A stretch of 35,465 nucleotides of DNA from Opitutia bacterium (GCA_947467625.1 CANIJN010000024.1:1-35465); one strand, 5' to 3'; positions 18,418 to 27,726 are shown, numbered from the stretch's first letter. Numbers and translations are program-made. The notes: generated by a model not told the origin, from the letters alone.

Positions 18418-18915
18418 ATGCAATCTAAATGGCGCCTCTCCCACGTCCAAGGCTACCTCGGCCTCGGCCTGGTCGCCGAGGCCGCCGCGGAGTTCGCACA
18501 CCTCTCCCCGACTGAACGCGACACGACGCCCGCACTCGCTCTCCGCGTCGCGATTTGCCAAGAACAGCAAAACTGGCCCGCCCTCCGCGATGCCTCCATC
18601 GAACTGGTCCGGCGCGTGCCCGAGGACGCAGGCGGTTGGGTCACGTGGGCCTACGCGGTGCGGCGTTCCGAATCAATCCTCGCCGCCGAAGAAGTCCTCC
18701 GCATCGCCGAAACGAAACACCCCGCCGAGCCCACGATCCAGTTCAACCTCGGGTGCTACGCCTGCCTGCTCGGCGACCTCGCCGAGGCCCGCCGCCGCGT
18801 CGACCACGCCATCGCCCTCGACAAAAATTTCCGCTCACTCGCTGGCACCGATCCCGACCTCGCTCCCCTGCGCGACGCCGGGTGGCCGGATAAACAGAGC
18901 GCACATGTCGGTTAA
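18418..18915 (+). CDS. Small TPR-repeat protein
   Basis: 165 aa with tetratricopeptide-like helix pairs. The clearest repeat is TIQFNLGCYACLLGDLAEARRRVDHAIALD (described here in two parts: TIQFNLGCYACLLGDLAEAR and RRVDHAIALD), around residues 105-135. Earlier repeats cover residues 10-95 (LGLGLVAEAAAEF, ALRVAICQEQQNWPALRDAS, WVTWAYAVRRSESILAAEEV). There is no signal peptide, so it is probably cytoplasmic and mediates protein-protein contacts; no partner can be named. It begins 299 bp after the TonB receptor stop. The start ATG at 18418 is chosen because the protein-like sequence begins there. Confidence 0.75.
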   Translation: MQSKWRLSHVQGYLGLGLVAEAAAEFAHLSPTERDTTPALALRVAICQEQQNWPALRDASIELVRRVPEDAGGWVTWAYAVRRSESILAAEEVLRIAETKHPAEPTIQFNLGCYACLLGDLAEARRRVDHAIALDKNFRSLAGTDPDLAPLRDAGWPDKQSAHVG

Positions 18916-19015
18916 ATCCATAGCGCACACGACACCGTTCGCGCCGATTATCCCCTCCAAGACTTATTCAACCCGATTCGACGATTGCGGCAACGCACCG
19001 CGATCCGACGGAATA

Positions 19016-19066
19016 GCAGCGCCAGCGAGGGGTGATCCGTCCACTCGCTGGCGCTCGCGACTACCG
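19016..19066 (+). repeat. Dispersed palindromic repeat, copy A (convergent-gene gap)
   Basis: Arms gccagcgag (19021-19029) and ctcgctggc (19044-19052) are perfect reverse complements. They enclose a loop containing gggtgatccgtccac, and the right arm continues as gctcgcgactac. The reverse complement of 34311-34366 carries the same arms and nearly the same loop (gggtgattTgtccac-type), so this is a repeated element, not a chance hairpin. It lies between the convergent TPR and GNAT genes, a typical place for REP-like elements. Its outer left arm is partly decayed. Confidence 0.7.
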
Positions 19067-19118
19067 CAAAGGCAGAGTTCGCAGGACGTTGGTATAAAAC
19101 CCTATTTTTAAACGCCGA

Positions 19119-19580
19119 TTACAAAAGAGGCTTGGCCATGCGGAAATTCGTGAAACTCGGACGTTGGGCGTCGACCTCCGATGGCTTCAACGCCTTGAAT
19201 CCGCGCTTCTGAAAAAACCCTCGGGCCGTGGTGCTGGCCTCCGTGTAAAGTCGCGCCACCCCGAGTCGGCGAGCATCCTCCTCAATCGCCACCAGCAACG
19301 CAGAAGCGATTCCTTTGCGTTGATGGTCGGCGTGGACGTAGATTGCTTCGATCTGCCCGTTGGCCCCAAATTCGGCGAAACCCCGCACCGTTCCCCCGAC
19401 CTCGAAAACCCACGTCGCGCGACCAGCCTGACGCGCACGCCACTTCGCCACGTCGGGGCCCGCACCAGCCCAAGCCGCGATCTGCTTCACATCATAATCG
19501 CGGGAGTTAACTTTCTTCACAGTCTCATGAAAAAGCGTGGCAATCGCGGAGGCATCAAAAGAAGTGGCAAGTCGGACCAT
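19119..19580 (-). CDS. GNAT-family N-acetyltransferase
   Basis: 153 aa, single Gcn5-related acetyltransferase domain. Motif A is visible as EAIYVHADHQRKGIASALL (residues about 78-96), with the Gln-Arg-x-x-Gly-x-Ala acetyl-CoA pyrophosphate loop. Motif B follows as LYTEASTTARGFFQKRGFKAL. The N-terminal part (LFHETVKKVNSRDYDVKQIAAW) resembles the YafP/ElaA-like subgroup of small GNATs. The substrate cannot be predicted. It converges on the TPR gene, with a palindromic repeat between the stops. The leader is C/T-rich (CTTTCCTCTCAC). Confidence 0.85.
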   Translation of the reverse strand: MVRLATSFDASAIATLFHETVKKVNSRDYDVKQIAAWAGAGPDVAKWRARQAGRATWVFEVGGTVRGFAEFGANGQIEAIYVHADHQRKGIASALLVAIEEDARRLGVARLYTEASTTARGFFQKRGFKALKPSEVDAQRPSFTNFRMAKPLL

Positions 19581-19756
19581 GTGAGAGGAAAGCGATGAAG
19601 TGAGACGAGGCAGGCAACTAATCTTTCAGCTAATTGGGGCGGCCGCGCGCGCGCAACACCTTAACGAATAGAGCGTATGAGCAAAGCCGCGGCCGGCGCC
19701 GCGCGGTGCGCGTTCACGGCGGCAGTGATGTGGGCGGGGACCGCTCGCCTAGGCTC

Positions 19757-21052
19757 TCAGGCCGCGTCCTGCGTCGGTTCGGCCTTGGCGTCGGTGCGAA
19801 GCGTAGGCTTCCTGCGACCGGCCACGACCCCCGCGTCGATGATGACCTCGCTCACATCGTCCCTCTGGGGCAACTCATACATCACCTCGAGCATGAGATT
19901 TTCCATGATGGAGCGGAGGGCGCGGGCTCCTGTTTTCAGCTCGATGGCCTTCGCGGCGATCGCCTTCACCGCATCCGGGGTAAATTTCAAGCGCACGCCG
20001 TCCATCGCAAACAGCTTCGCATACTGCTTCACCATCGCATTTTTCGTACGCAGGAGAATTTTCTCCAAATCGGCGACTTGCAGTTGATCCAGCACCGAGA
20101 CGACGGGCAGGCGCCCGATAAACTCCGGGATCATCCCGAAGCGAATCAAGTCTTCAGGGGCCAGCGCCCGCATCAACTGTTCGGGCTTCAGCGCCGCCTC
20201 GTGCTGGGCGGCCACTGCCGAGAAACCGAGACTGCGCGAGCCCAGCCGGCGTTGCACGATGGCGTCGAGTCCAACGAAAGCGCCACCACAGATAAACAAA
20301 ATATTGGCTGTGTTGATCTGGATGTATTCTTGATTCGGATGCTTCCGACCGCCTTGCGGAGGCACATTGCAGGTCGTACCTTCGAGAATCTTCAAGAGCG
20401 CCTGCTGAACGCCTTCACCCGAAACGTCACGGGTGATGGAAACGTTCTCCGTTTTGCGTCCAATTTTGTCGATCTCGTCGATGTAGATAATGCCACACTC
20501 GGCTTTCTTCACATCGTAATTCGCCGCCTGCAGGAGACGGAGGACGACGTTTTCAACATCCTCGCCGACGTAGCCCGCTTCCGTGAGCGTGGTCGCATCG
20601 GAAATGGCAAACGGCACGTCGAGTATCCTCGCGAGGGTGCGGGCGAGCAGCGTCTTGCCCGAGCCAGTGGGACCGAGGAGCATGATATTGCTCTTCTCGA
20701 CCTCGACGTCGTTAAACTCTGGCGACAATCCGGCGGAGTCCTTCCCTGACTGGCCGGAAACAAACATGAGCCGCTTGTAGTGGTTGTAGACGGCAACCGA
20801 GAGCACCTTCTTGGCGTGATCCTGCCCAATCACGTGGTCATCCAGCGTCTTCTTGATCGCGGCCGGTTTGATCAGGCGCAGCGCGGGCTTGATCTCCACC
20901 GTCGGCGCTTTGACTTCACGATCAATGATCGTCTTGCAGACATTGACGCATGAGTCGCAAATGTAGACTCCCGGTCCGGCGATGATTTTTTTAACCTCGG
21001 CCTGCGACTTACCGCAAAACGAACAGAGGGTCATGCGCGCGGATTTTGCCAT
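19757..21052 (-). CDS. clpX: ATP-dependent Clp protease ATP-binding subunit ClpX
   Basis: 431 aa, AAA+ unfoldase that feeds ClpP. The N-terminal zinc-binding domain has Cys10, Cys13 (CSFCGKSQ), Cys32 and Cys35 (CDSC). Walker A is GPTGSGKT (127-134), Walker B is [10 protein letters not shown] (188-197), and sensor-2 is in [20 protein letters not shown]. The IGF-type ClpP-docking loop region is at [11 protein letters not shown], where the motif reads LGF rather than the usual IGF. The C-terminus is Ala/Thr-rich. The gene follows clpP by 68 bp on the same strand, giving tig-clpP-clpX as in many bacteria. Confidence 0.97.
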   Translation of the reverse strand: MAKSARMTLCSFCGKSQAEVKKIIAGPGVYICDSCVNVCKTIIDREVKAPTVEIKPALRLIKPAAIKKTLDDHVIGQDHAKKVLSVAVYNHYKRLMFVSGQSGKDSAGLSPEFNDVEVEKSNIMLLGPTGSGKTLLARTLARILDVPFAISDATTLTEAGYVGEDVENVVLRLLQAANYDVKKAECGIIYIDEIDKIGRKTENVSITRDVSGEGVQQALLKILEGTTCNVPPQGGRKHPNQEYIQINTANILFICGGAFVGLDAIVQRRLGSRSLGFSAVAAQHEAALKPEQLMRALAPEDLIRFGMIPEFIGRLPVVSVLDQLQVADLEKILLRTKNAMVKQYAKLFAMDGVRLKFTPDAVKAIAAKAIELKTGARALRSIMENLMLEVMYELPQRDDVSEVIIDAGVVAGRRKPTLRTDAKAEPTQDAA

Positions 21053-21120
21053 GGCCTTGAAGGTGTGCTGAGCCGCAGGTGAGTCGAGGGCGGAGTTTGC
21101 TTAGTAAGCAGACGCCGGAC

Positions 21121-21738
21121 TCAGGCGGCGGGCGCGACGGCAATCTTTTGCACGTCACGGGTTGACTCCACCACGTGGTCAACAATGCCATAGGCCTTGG
21201 CCTCGTGCGCGCTCAAGTAGTAATCACGATCGGAATCTTTTTCCACCTGCTCAGCGGTCTTACCCGTGTGTTTCGAAATCGTTTCGTTGAGGACTTTGCG
21301 CCAACGCAGGATTTCCTTCGCGGCGATGGCGATATCGGAAGCCTGACCACCGGCGCCACCGCTGGGTTGGTGGATCATCACGCGGCTGTTGGGGAGCGCG
21401 AAACGCTTACCCTTCGTGCCAGCAGCGAGGAGCACCGTGCTCATACTGGCCGCCATGCCGAGGCAATAGGTCACGATATCGCACTGCAGGAAATTCATCG
21501 TGTCGTAGATGGCCATGCCACCGGTCACGACGCCGCCGGGCGAATTGATGTAAAGATGGATGTCCTTCTTCGCGTCCTCCATCTGGAGATAAAGCATCTG
21601 CGCGATCACCAAGTTTGCGACATTGTCGTCAATCGGCGTCCCAATGAACAGGATGCGATCCTTCAGGAGGCGCGAATACACGCTCATGGCCCGCGTCTCG
21701 CGTCCGTTGTTGTCGAAAATGGTTAGGTCGTAGCTCAC
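21121..21738 (-). CDS. clpP: ATP-dependent Clp protease proteolytic subunit ClpP
   Basis: 205 aa, serine protease that forms the tetradecameric chamber with ClpX. The catalytic triad is visible: Ser98 (GMAASMS), His123 ([10 protein letters not shown]) and Asp172 ([11 protein letters not shown]). [18 protein letters not shown] is typical. The glycine after the usual AASM is replaced by serine. The start is a GTG at 21736-21738. An internal ATG 17 codons later would remove NNGRETRA, which aligns with the conserved region before YSRLLKDR, so the GTG is preferred. The leader CCTCCTACCTT is C/T-rich and cannot act as a Shine-Dalgarno sequence. It lies 23 bp after tig. Confidence 0.97.
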   Translation of the reverse strand: MSYDLTIFDNNGRETRAMSVYSRLLKDRILFIGTPIDDNVANLVIAQMLYLQMEDAKKDIHLYINSPGGVVTGGMAIYDTMNFLQCDIVTYCLGMAASMSTVLLAAGTKGKRFALPNSRVMIHQPSGGAGGQASDIAIAAKEILRWRKVLNETISKHTGKTAEQVEKDSDRDYYLSAHEAKAYGIVDHVVESTRDVQKIAVAPAA

Positions 21739-21761
21739 AAGGTAGGAGGGTTATCGGCCGG

Positions 21762-23084
21762 TTAAGCCGCTGGCGAAATCGTCTTCACCGTAGCCTTGGA
21801 CACGAGGAAATCAACCGCCTTGTCGAATATGATATTCTGCTGCACCGCGCGGAGCTGGTCGCGATCGGTCGTGAGGGTCTTCACGAGCTTCTCGGGCTTC
21901 TGCTGCGTGCGGGCGGATTCCCGGTAGATAAACTCGTCGATGTCGCTACTTTCAACGGTCAGCTTCTCGGCCTCGGCGATCTTCGCGAGGACGAGCTGCA
22001 TCTTGACGCGGTTGGTGGCGGCTTTTTTCGCACCTTCAAAGAGCTCTTTTTTATCTTTCTCGAACTGCTCCTGCGGCACCCCGCGGCGCATATTTTCTTC
22101 GATAAATTGCCGCAGAACGCCTTGAGTCTCGGACTCGACGAGGGAATCCGGCACCGGGAAATCAACCTTGGCCGCGAGCGCCTCGGTGACTTGGCGACGC
22201 TGAGCCGCGCGGTTCTGATAGTCTTTCTGTCCCTTGAGATTCGCGCGTACCTGCGCCTGCAGACCCGCGAGATCGTCGACTTGCTGGGATTGGAAGAACT
22301 CGGCATCAAGCGCCGGCAGCACGCGCTCCCGGATCTCCTGCACCTCGACCTTGTAGATGGCGGATTTACCCGCCAGCGCCGGCACCGCCGGGAATTCTGC
22401 GGGGAACGTGATCGCGACGTCTTGCTTGTCCCCGGGCTTGAGGCCAGCGAGCTGTTTGCCGAGACCGGGGATGACGCCTTCGTTGGTCCCCTCAACTTCT
22501 TCCCACGTCTGCGGGACTTTGCCGTAAAGTTGCTTATCCGGCGCTAAGTCAACGATCGGCTGGCCGTCGATAGTGCCCTCGTAAGCGAGCTTCACATAGT
22601 CGCTCTTCTGCGCGGGACGGTCCGCGGCCTTAAAATCGGCGCGTTCGCCGCGCAGCCCTTCGATCACGCTGTCCACTTCGGTATCCGTGGCGTCGGTCGT
22701 CGTGATTTCCGTCGGCAAATTCGTGTAGTCCGGCAACGTAAAATCAGGGCGGATATCCACTGTGATCGTGATGATCGCGGGCGTACCCATTGCGATCGAG
22801 CCCTCTTCGACATTGACGACATTCAGCACGTCAAGTTTGGACTCCTCGAGGCCGCTGCGGTAGGCCTTGCCCACAATTTTTTGTTTAAACTCCTCGGCGA
22901 TTTCCTTGGCAAAACGGCGCACGATCATCGCGGCTGGAGCCTTACCGGGACGGAAGCCAGGGATGCGCGCCTGCTTGGAAAATTCGCTGACGACCGCCTG
23001 GTGTTCCGCAGCGACTTCGCTCTGGTCAAGAGTAACGACGAGCGTGGTGCGTGTGGCGGAGAGACTATTCTGTTGGACGTTCAC
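21762..23084 (-). CDS. tig: Trigger factor (ribosome-associated chaperone, PPIase)
   Basis: 440 aa from the GTG at 23082-23084 (VNVQQNSLSATRTTLVV), which lines up with the usual MNVQVE start of the family. A second in-frame GTG 42 bp upstream (23124-23126) is possible. The open frame continues to 23672, but that part overlaps tsaB and is not protein-like. The ribosome-binding signature is RIPGFRPGKAP in the N-terminal domain. The FKBP-like PPIase domain runs over about residues 150-245 (YVKLAYEGTIDGQPIVDLA, GLGKQLAGLKPGDKQDV), and the helical C-terminal domain follows. It folds nascent chains. First gene of tig-clpP-clpX; divergent from tsaB with 123 bp between starts. Confidence 0.94.
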   Translation of the reverse strand: MNVQQNSLSATRTTLVVTLDQSEVAAEHQAVVSEFSKQARIPGFRPGKAPAAMIVRRFAKEIAEEFKQKIVGKAYRSGLEESKLDVLNVVNVEEGSIAMGTPAIITITVDIRPDFTLPDYTNLPTEITTTDATDTEVDSVIEGLRGERADFKAADRPAQKSDYVKLAYEGTIDGQPIVDLAPDKQLYGKVPQTWEEVEGTNEGVIPGLGKQLAGLKPGDKQDVAITFPAEFPAVPALAGKSAIYKVEVQEIRERVLPALDAEFFQSQQVDDLAGLQAQVRANLKGQKDYQNRAAQRRQVTEALAAKVDFPVPDSLVESETQGVLRQFIEENMRRGVPQEQFEKDKKELFEGAKKAATNRVKMQLVLAKIAEAEKLTVESSDIDEFIYRESARTQQKPEKLVKTLTTDRDQLRAVQQNIIFDKAVDFLVSKATVKTISPAA

Positions 23085-23207
23085 GGGAGTGTGTGCGGAC
23101 GGGTTTTGGTTGAGAGAATTGGTCACGCTACGTCCCGAGATGCGTCGGTCAATGCCGGATTCTGCGGGCTTGCGCGGGCTCGTCGCGAGACGTTTCTTAA
23201 GGGAAAG

Positions 23208-23849
23208 ATGCCGAGTCTCCGCCAAATTATTGCCGCCCACGCTCCCGTGCTGGTCATCGATGCAGCGGCCACGCGCGTCCAGGTCGGCTGGCTGACCGAT
23301 GGCGAGGTCGGGACGGCGCGCTGGACCACTTCGGACGAAGAAACGGGGGTGGGGCTTTTCACGAGTTTGGCCGCGCTCGGGGTCGAAATCGACGCGGCCA
23401 ACGCGTTTGTTTTTTGCGATGGCCCCGGTTCCGTGCTGGGCATCCGCACGTGCGCCATGGCGCTCCGCACATGGCACGTACTCAAGCCCCGCCCGATGTT
23501 CTCCTATTGCAGCCTCGCGGTCGTCGCCCAAGCGCTCGGCCGACCCGACGTCGGCGTGATCGCGGATGCCCGGCGCGAACTCTGGCACCACTTCACCTTG
23601 GGCGGCTCGCTGCGCCGCGTGCCGGTCGGCGAGCTCCGGGGCGAACTCGTGATGCCGGAAAACTTCCGCCATTGGTCACAACCGCCGCCCGGCTTGACGG
23701 CCATCGCCTACTCGCTCGCCGAACTGCTGCCACGCGTGATCGACGCTGATTTGTGTCGTCCGACCGACGCGCCCGATGCGTTTCTCCACGAGGAACCGAG
23801 TTATGTGACGTGGACGCCGACAATTCACCGCGCACCGTCGGCAACCTGA
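23208..23849 (+). CDS. tsaB: TsaB-like protein of tRNA t6A biosynthesis
   Basis: 213 aa, ASKHA/YgjD-like fold. The signature CDGPGSVLGIRTCAMALRTW matches the GPGSFTGLRIGxxxAKGL motif of TsaB (YeaZ). The N-terminus VLVIDAAATRVQVGWL fits the first phosphate-loop-like strand (LxIDTS in most homologues). TsaB pairs with TsaD and TsaE to make N6-threonylcarbamoyladenosine in tRNAs that read ANN codons. The ATG at 23208 is preceded by aagggaaag, one of very few Shine-Dalgarno-like sites in this window. The C-terminal part is variable. Neighbouring tsaD or tsaE genes are not present. Confidence 0.82.
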   Translation: MPSLRQIIAAHAPVLVIDAAATRVQVGWLTDGEVGTARWTTSDEETGVGLFTSLAALGVEIDAANAFVFCDGPGSVLGIRTCAMALRTWHVLKPRPMFSYCSLAVVAQALGRPDVGVIADARRELWHHFTLGGSLRRVPVGELRGELVMPENFRHWSQPPPGLTAIAYSLAELLPRVIDADLCRPTDAPDAFLHEEPSYVTWTPTIHRAPSAT

Positions 23850-23907
23850 GCCCCCGTCCTTCTCGACGTAGTGCCTCGTAGTCCGCGGAAAAATGCGACG
23901 CAGCGGA

Positions 23908-26900
23908 TTATTTCACTTCCGTGGTCAGAAACTTCAGCAACTCGACGGCCTCACGCTCAGGGAGCGCTTCGAGCAAGCCGGGCGGCATCAACGATTGCGG
24001 CGTGACCTCGCGGGCTTTGATCGCCGTCTTGGGAATCGTAACCGTCTCGGTCATGGTGCGGACGACCAAGGCCGTCGCCGTTTCTTTATCCAACATCCCT
24101 GAGATCACGGTGCCATCGCGCTGGGTAATGAGATTCAGCTGATAATCCGCACCGACGACGGCGTTGGGGTCCACGATATTTTCCAGAAAATAATCAAGGC
24201 CATTGCGCCAGGTGCCGCTGAGGTTCGGACCGAGCTTGCCAACGGTGGCACCCTCCGTCGCGTGGCAGGCGACACAGGAGCGCTCGAAGACTTTCTTCCC
24301 CGCAGCGACGTCGTAGGACCAGAGCGGCGCTTCGTTGTAGGTCCGGCGCAGTCGCGCCACGGTGGCCTTCATGTCGGCCGAGGACTCAGACGTCTTTCCC
24401 CAGGCGCGATCGAGGAGCGCGGTGACTTCAGGGTTCTTCAAGTTACGGAGCTGGCGGGCGTGCAGCGCCGTGAGCGCCTGTTTGTCGAAACCACCGGCAG
24501 CGACCGCGCGAAGCAGCGGCAGCGCCAGCATCGGGCGACTCGTGAGCGCGGCGAGCGCGGCGGTGCGATCGACGGGATTGAACGAGGGGAAATGTGCGAT
24601 GAGCCCTTCGGCCGCGACAGCAGAATCCGCCGCCGTTCCGAGGAGCGGGATGACCGCCGCGCGCAGGTCTTGGTCCGCCAAGAGTCGCACGAGCAGCGCG
24701 GTCGACTCGGTGTCACCGGCGCGTTTGAGGAGGTCGAGCGCGCGGCGGCGTTCGGCGAGCGGTGTGGTGGTATCGGCGAGGCGGGAGCGGATCACAACGA
24801 GCACGGTTTTGTCGCCGAAGAGCGCGGCGAGCTGCTCATAGGCGCCACGCACCGCCGGATCAGCCGCCGTGGAAAAACGGGTTGCCACCTGCGACCAACC
24901 CACCGGCATTTTCAAGCCCGCTTCACTCTCCAGCGCGAACGACAGCACCCGCAGCGCGCGCGCCGCCGCGGCTTCAGGCAGAGCGGCGATGCGCGCGGCA
25001 AGTTGATCGCGCCCCTCCGGCGTGCGAGCGACGAACCAACGGATCGAGTCGGCGAGCGTCGGCAGCGCGGTGCTCGCCGCAAGATCAAGCGCGCGGGGAA
25101 GATCGCTCGCGACGGCGGGTGCGGCGGCGAACCACACCATTTTGGGGAGGTAACGGTCGGCGGCACTGTCGCCATGTTTCGCGAGGGCGGCGACCACCGG
25201 CCAACGGTCTGCGAGCGGCAGCGCTGGGACGACCGCAGCGATCGCGAGCCGCACGACTGCCGAAGCATCGTTGGTGGCGAGGCGCGTGAGATCGGCGGCG
25301 GAAAGGGCCAGCGCGTTCCGGTTGTCCGTGGCGAGTTGAATCGCCCAAGCGCGCACCGTTTCCGACGAATGCGCGAGCGCGGCGCCGCGTTGCGCGGGTG
25401 CCCAGCTGCCGGTGACGTGCAGCGTCCACAGCGCGCGGAGCTGGGCGACATCACCACCCGAGTTGTCACTGGCCTGCGCACGCAGGTCAGCGAGCGCGGC
25501 GGCAGCGAGCGGCCGGCCAGCGGCGCGCTCTTGGAGCAGGCGACGTGCGGTGCGCACATACCACTCGCTCTGGTGCGTGTGCAGCGCGGCGAGTTGCCCG
25601 TCGGTCATTGCAGCGAGATCGACTTTGATCGGCCGGTAGGTGGCGGCCCAAGCCACGCGATAGAGACGGCCGTTGGTGCGGTCCCAGAGTTCGTCGCGCG
25701 GGTTGTGACAATGCTGCGTGTCGACCCAGTCGATGATGTAGGCTGCGCCATCGGGACCGTATTGGATGTCGACCGCCATGTAGGTGGGGTCGGGCGCGAA
25801 GAGCAGATCGTTGCCGGCGTGAAACGTTTCGTAGGCCGAGCCCGTGCGGACGTTGACCTGCTGGTTGAGTTGGTGGCCGTGAAGATTGTGGGTGAAGAGA
25901 TGATCGCGATAGGTGTCGGGCCAGTTATCGCCGAGGTAGATCATGGTGCCGACATGCGAATGGCCGCCGTAGACCGCGGTGGTGCCGGGCTTGCCGGCGC
26001 CGCCTTCGCCGCTGTCGTAGCGCGCGGAGGCCAACAGATAATTTTTTAACTCGGGTGCGAAGTCGGGTCCGCGATTCGAAATGAACGGCGCGAAACTGTT
26101 GTTCGCTTGGTTCCAGTAATGGCCGTTGCGCACGACGTAGCTCGTGCCGCCACCACCGTAAAAACTGCGGCAATGCGTCATGAAGAGGTGGCCCACACTG
26201 TTGAAATCCAGCCCCCACTGGTTGCTGCCGCCCGCCGCGAACACTTCGAACGCATGGCGCGTCGGATGGTAGCGCCACACCGCCGCACGCACGGGGGTGC
26301 GCTCGGCCGCCGGCGTGCCGGGCTTGCCGACGAGCGCGTGGCTGAACACTCCGTGGCAACCGTAAAGCCAGCCATCGGGGCCCCACGTAAAACTGTTGAG
26401 CGTCTCGTGCGTATCCTGAAAACCCCAACCGTCGAGGAGCACCTGCGGCGGTCCATCAGGCACGTCGTCATGATTCCCATCGGGAATGAAGAGCAGATGC
26501 GGGGCGGCGCCGACCCAGACGCCGCCAAAACCGAGTTCGAGGCCGCTCACGAGGTTCAGTTTCTCGGCGAACACTTTTTTCGTTTCAAACACGCCATCAC
26601 CATTCTTATCCTCGAAGATAATGATGCGGTCCTTACCCTGCCCTTCTGGCTGGCGGTTCGGATATCCGTAGGCCTCGGCGACCCAGAGCCGCCCCCGTTC
26701 ATCGATAGCCATGGCGACGGGTTGGTGTAAATCCGGCTCGGCCGCGATCAGTTCGGCTTGGAAGCCGTGCACGAGTTTCATCCCGGCCACGACTTTTTGC
26801 GCGGCTGGATTCGCAACCGCGGTGGGCTTGGCGGGGTTGTCGCGCAGAGGCCACAGCACGGGACTGGAAGTGAGACGCGTGAGGTCATCGACACCGCTGA

Positions 26901-27726
26901 CGCGCTTCAACGGCGGATCACCGTTGCGGCGATAGGTACCGATGTCGGCGTTGGCGGATGCCGCGACGGCGGACGCAGCCGCCGGAGCGGACGCAGGTTT
27001 CACTGCGACCGCGGGGAGTTCGGTGCGGCCAAGCTGCGTGAGCAGCAGATTGCGAAACTGAATCTTCATCGGGCCGTCGCCGCTGTGCAGCTGGAGGGCG
27101 AGCAAACCGGCGTGGCGCGCAACCCCGGTCTGGTGATCATCGAGCACGGAGACCCGCGTGCCGTTCAGCCACACTTCGATGTGCGAGGCTTGGGCGACAA
27201 TTCGGTAGCGGTTCCACGCGGGCGCGAAGCGAAAGAGGGGTTTGTAATCGTCGACCTCACCGAACTTTTCCGTCCACCGCCGCCCGTCGGGCGCGACCGC
27301 CAGACGCGTGCCGCGGGGTGCGAGCACACTGCGGCCGCGTTCCTCATGGATGTTTCCAAAGCTGCGCGCGCCGAGATCGATATCGGCTTGGTAGCCTTTG
27401 GCGCTGCCGTCGGGCAGCCGCTCCGAACGAAACTGGATGCCGGAGTTGGCCGCCGCCGGACCCGTCAGGCGAAACTCCGCCGTGAGTTCGAAATCGGCAA
27501 CCTCACCCTGCCAGTAGAGGAATTCGTTCTTCGCGAGCGTGGTGCCCGCGGCGATTTCGCCGGTGATGGCGCCGTCCTCGACGTGCCAATCGGCGGTGCC
27601 ACCCGACCAACCAGCGAGCCTTTTCCCATCGAAGATTGGCTGCGGTGCGGGCGGCGCCGCGAACGCGCAGATCGCGCGAGCAAACAAGGCTAGGATGCAC
27701 AACGCAGACAGTAGGTGGCGGGTCAT
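23908..27726 (-). CDS. Secreted fusion: DUF1080 domain, PVC-type dehydrogenase, HEAT-like repeats and cytochrome c domain
   Basis: 1272 aa. Signal peptide residues 1-23 (LLSALCILALFARAICAFA). DUF1080 (Pfam 3-keto-disaccharide hydrolase) covers about 28-232, with IFDGKRLAGWSG, ANSGIQFRSE, GYQADI and NRYRIVAQASHIEVWLNGT. An Ala/Pro-rich linker follows (240-262). The Pirellula/Verrucomicrobium membrane-bound dehydrogenase propeller (TIGR02604 type) covers about 311-690, with PVAMAIDERGRLWVAEAY, FEDKNGDGVFE, GGSNQWGLDF and DWVDTQHCHNPRDELWDR. Ala-rich HEAT-like helices run from about 700 to 1125. A C-terminal c-type haem domain (TIGR02603 type) has CVACH at 1151-1155 and a probable distal Met1247 in SLMPPGL. 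Acts in the periplasm. Inferred role: oxidise a sugar and pass electrons to haem; the DUF1080 part may cleave the keto-glycoside. It is 59 bp after the FG-GAP gene, so probably co-transcribed. Confidence 0.9.
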   Translation of the reverse strand: MTRHLLSALCILALFARAICAFAAPPAPQPIFDGKRLAGWSGGTADWHVEDGAITGEIAAGTTLAKNEFLYWQGEVADFELTAEFRLTGPAAANSGIQFRSERLPDGSAKGYQADIDLGARSFGNIHEERGRSVLAPRGTRLAVAPDGRRWTEKFGEVDDYKPLFRFAPAWNRYRIVAQASHIEVWLNGTRVSVLDDHQTGVARHAGLLALQLHSGDGPMKIQFRNLLLTQLGRTELPAVAVKPASAPAAASAVAASANADIGTYRRNGDPPLKRVSGVDDLTRLTSSPVLWPLRDNPAKPTAVANPAAQKVVAGMKLVHGFQAELIAAEPDLHQPVAMAIDERGRLWVAEAYGYPNRQPEGQGKDRIIIFEDKNGDGVFETKKVFAEKLNLVSGLELGFGGVWVGAAPHLLFIPDGNHDDVPDGPPQVLLDGWGFQDTHETLNSFTWGPDGWLYGCHGVFSHALVGKPGTPAAERTPVRAAVWRYHPTRHAFEVFAAGGSNQWGLDFNSVGHLFMTHCRSFYGGGGTSYVVRNGHYWNQANNSFAPFISNRGPDFAPELKNYLLASARYDSGEGGAGKPGTTAVYGGHSHVGTMIYLGDNWPDTYRDHLFTHNLHGHQLNQQVNVRTGSAYETFHAGNDLLFAPDPTYMAVDIQYGPDGAAYIIDWVDTQHCHNPRDELWDRTNGRLYRVAWAATYRPIKVDLAAMTDGQLAALHTHQSEWYVRTARRLLQERAAGRPLAAAALADLRAQASDNSGGDVAQLRALWTLHVTGSWAPAQRGAALAHSSETVRAWAIQLATDNRNALALSAADLTRLATNDASAVVRLAIAAVVPALPLADRWPVVAALAKHGDSAADRYLPKMVWFAAAPAVASDLPRALDLAASTALPTLADSIRWFVARTPEGRDQLAARIAALPEAAAARALRVLSFALESEAGLKMPVGWSQVATRFSTAADPAVRGAYEQLAALFGDKTVLVVIRSRLADTTTPLAERRRALDLLKRAGDTESTALLVRLLADQDLRAAVIPLLGTAADSAVAAEGLIAHFPSFNPVDRTAALAALTSRPMLALPLLRAVAAGGFDKQALTALHARQLRNLKNPEVTALLDRAWGKTSESSADMKATVARLRRTYNEAPLWSYDVAAGKKVFERSCVACHATEGATVGKLGPNLSGTWRNGLDYFLENIVDPNAVVGADYQLNLITQRDGTVISGMLDKETATALVVRTMTETVTIPKTAIKAREVTPQSLMPPGLLEALPEREAVELLKFLTTEVK

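Noticed and set aside
23085-23672. 196-residue N-terminal extension of trigger factor
   Set aside because: It overlaps tsaB on the opposite strand, is not protein-like, and the family start (MNVQ-like) aligns with the GTG at 23084.
24262-26049. 595-codon plus-strand frame inside the dehydrogenase fusion gene
   Set aside because: Mirror of a real gene with signal peptide, DUF1080 and haem motifs. The translation is Arg/Gly-rich with no recognisable domain.
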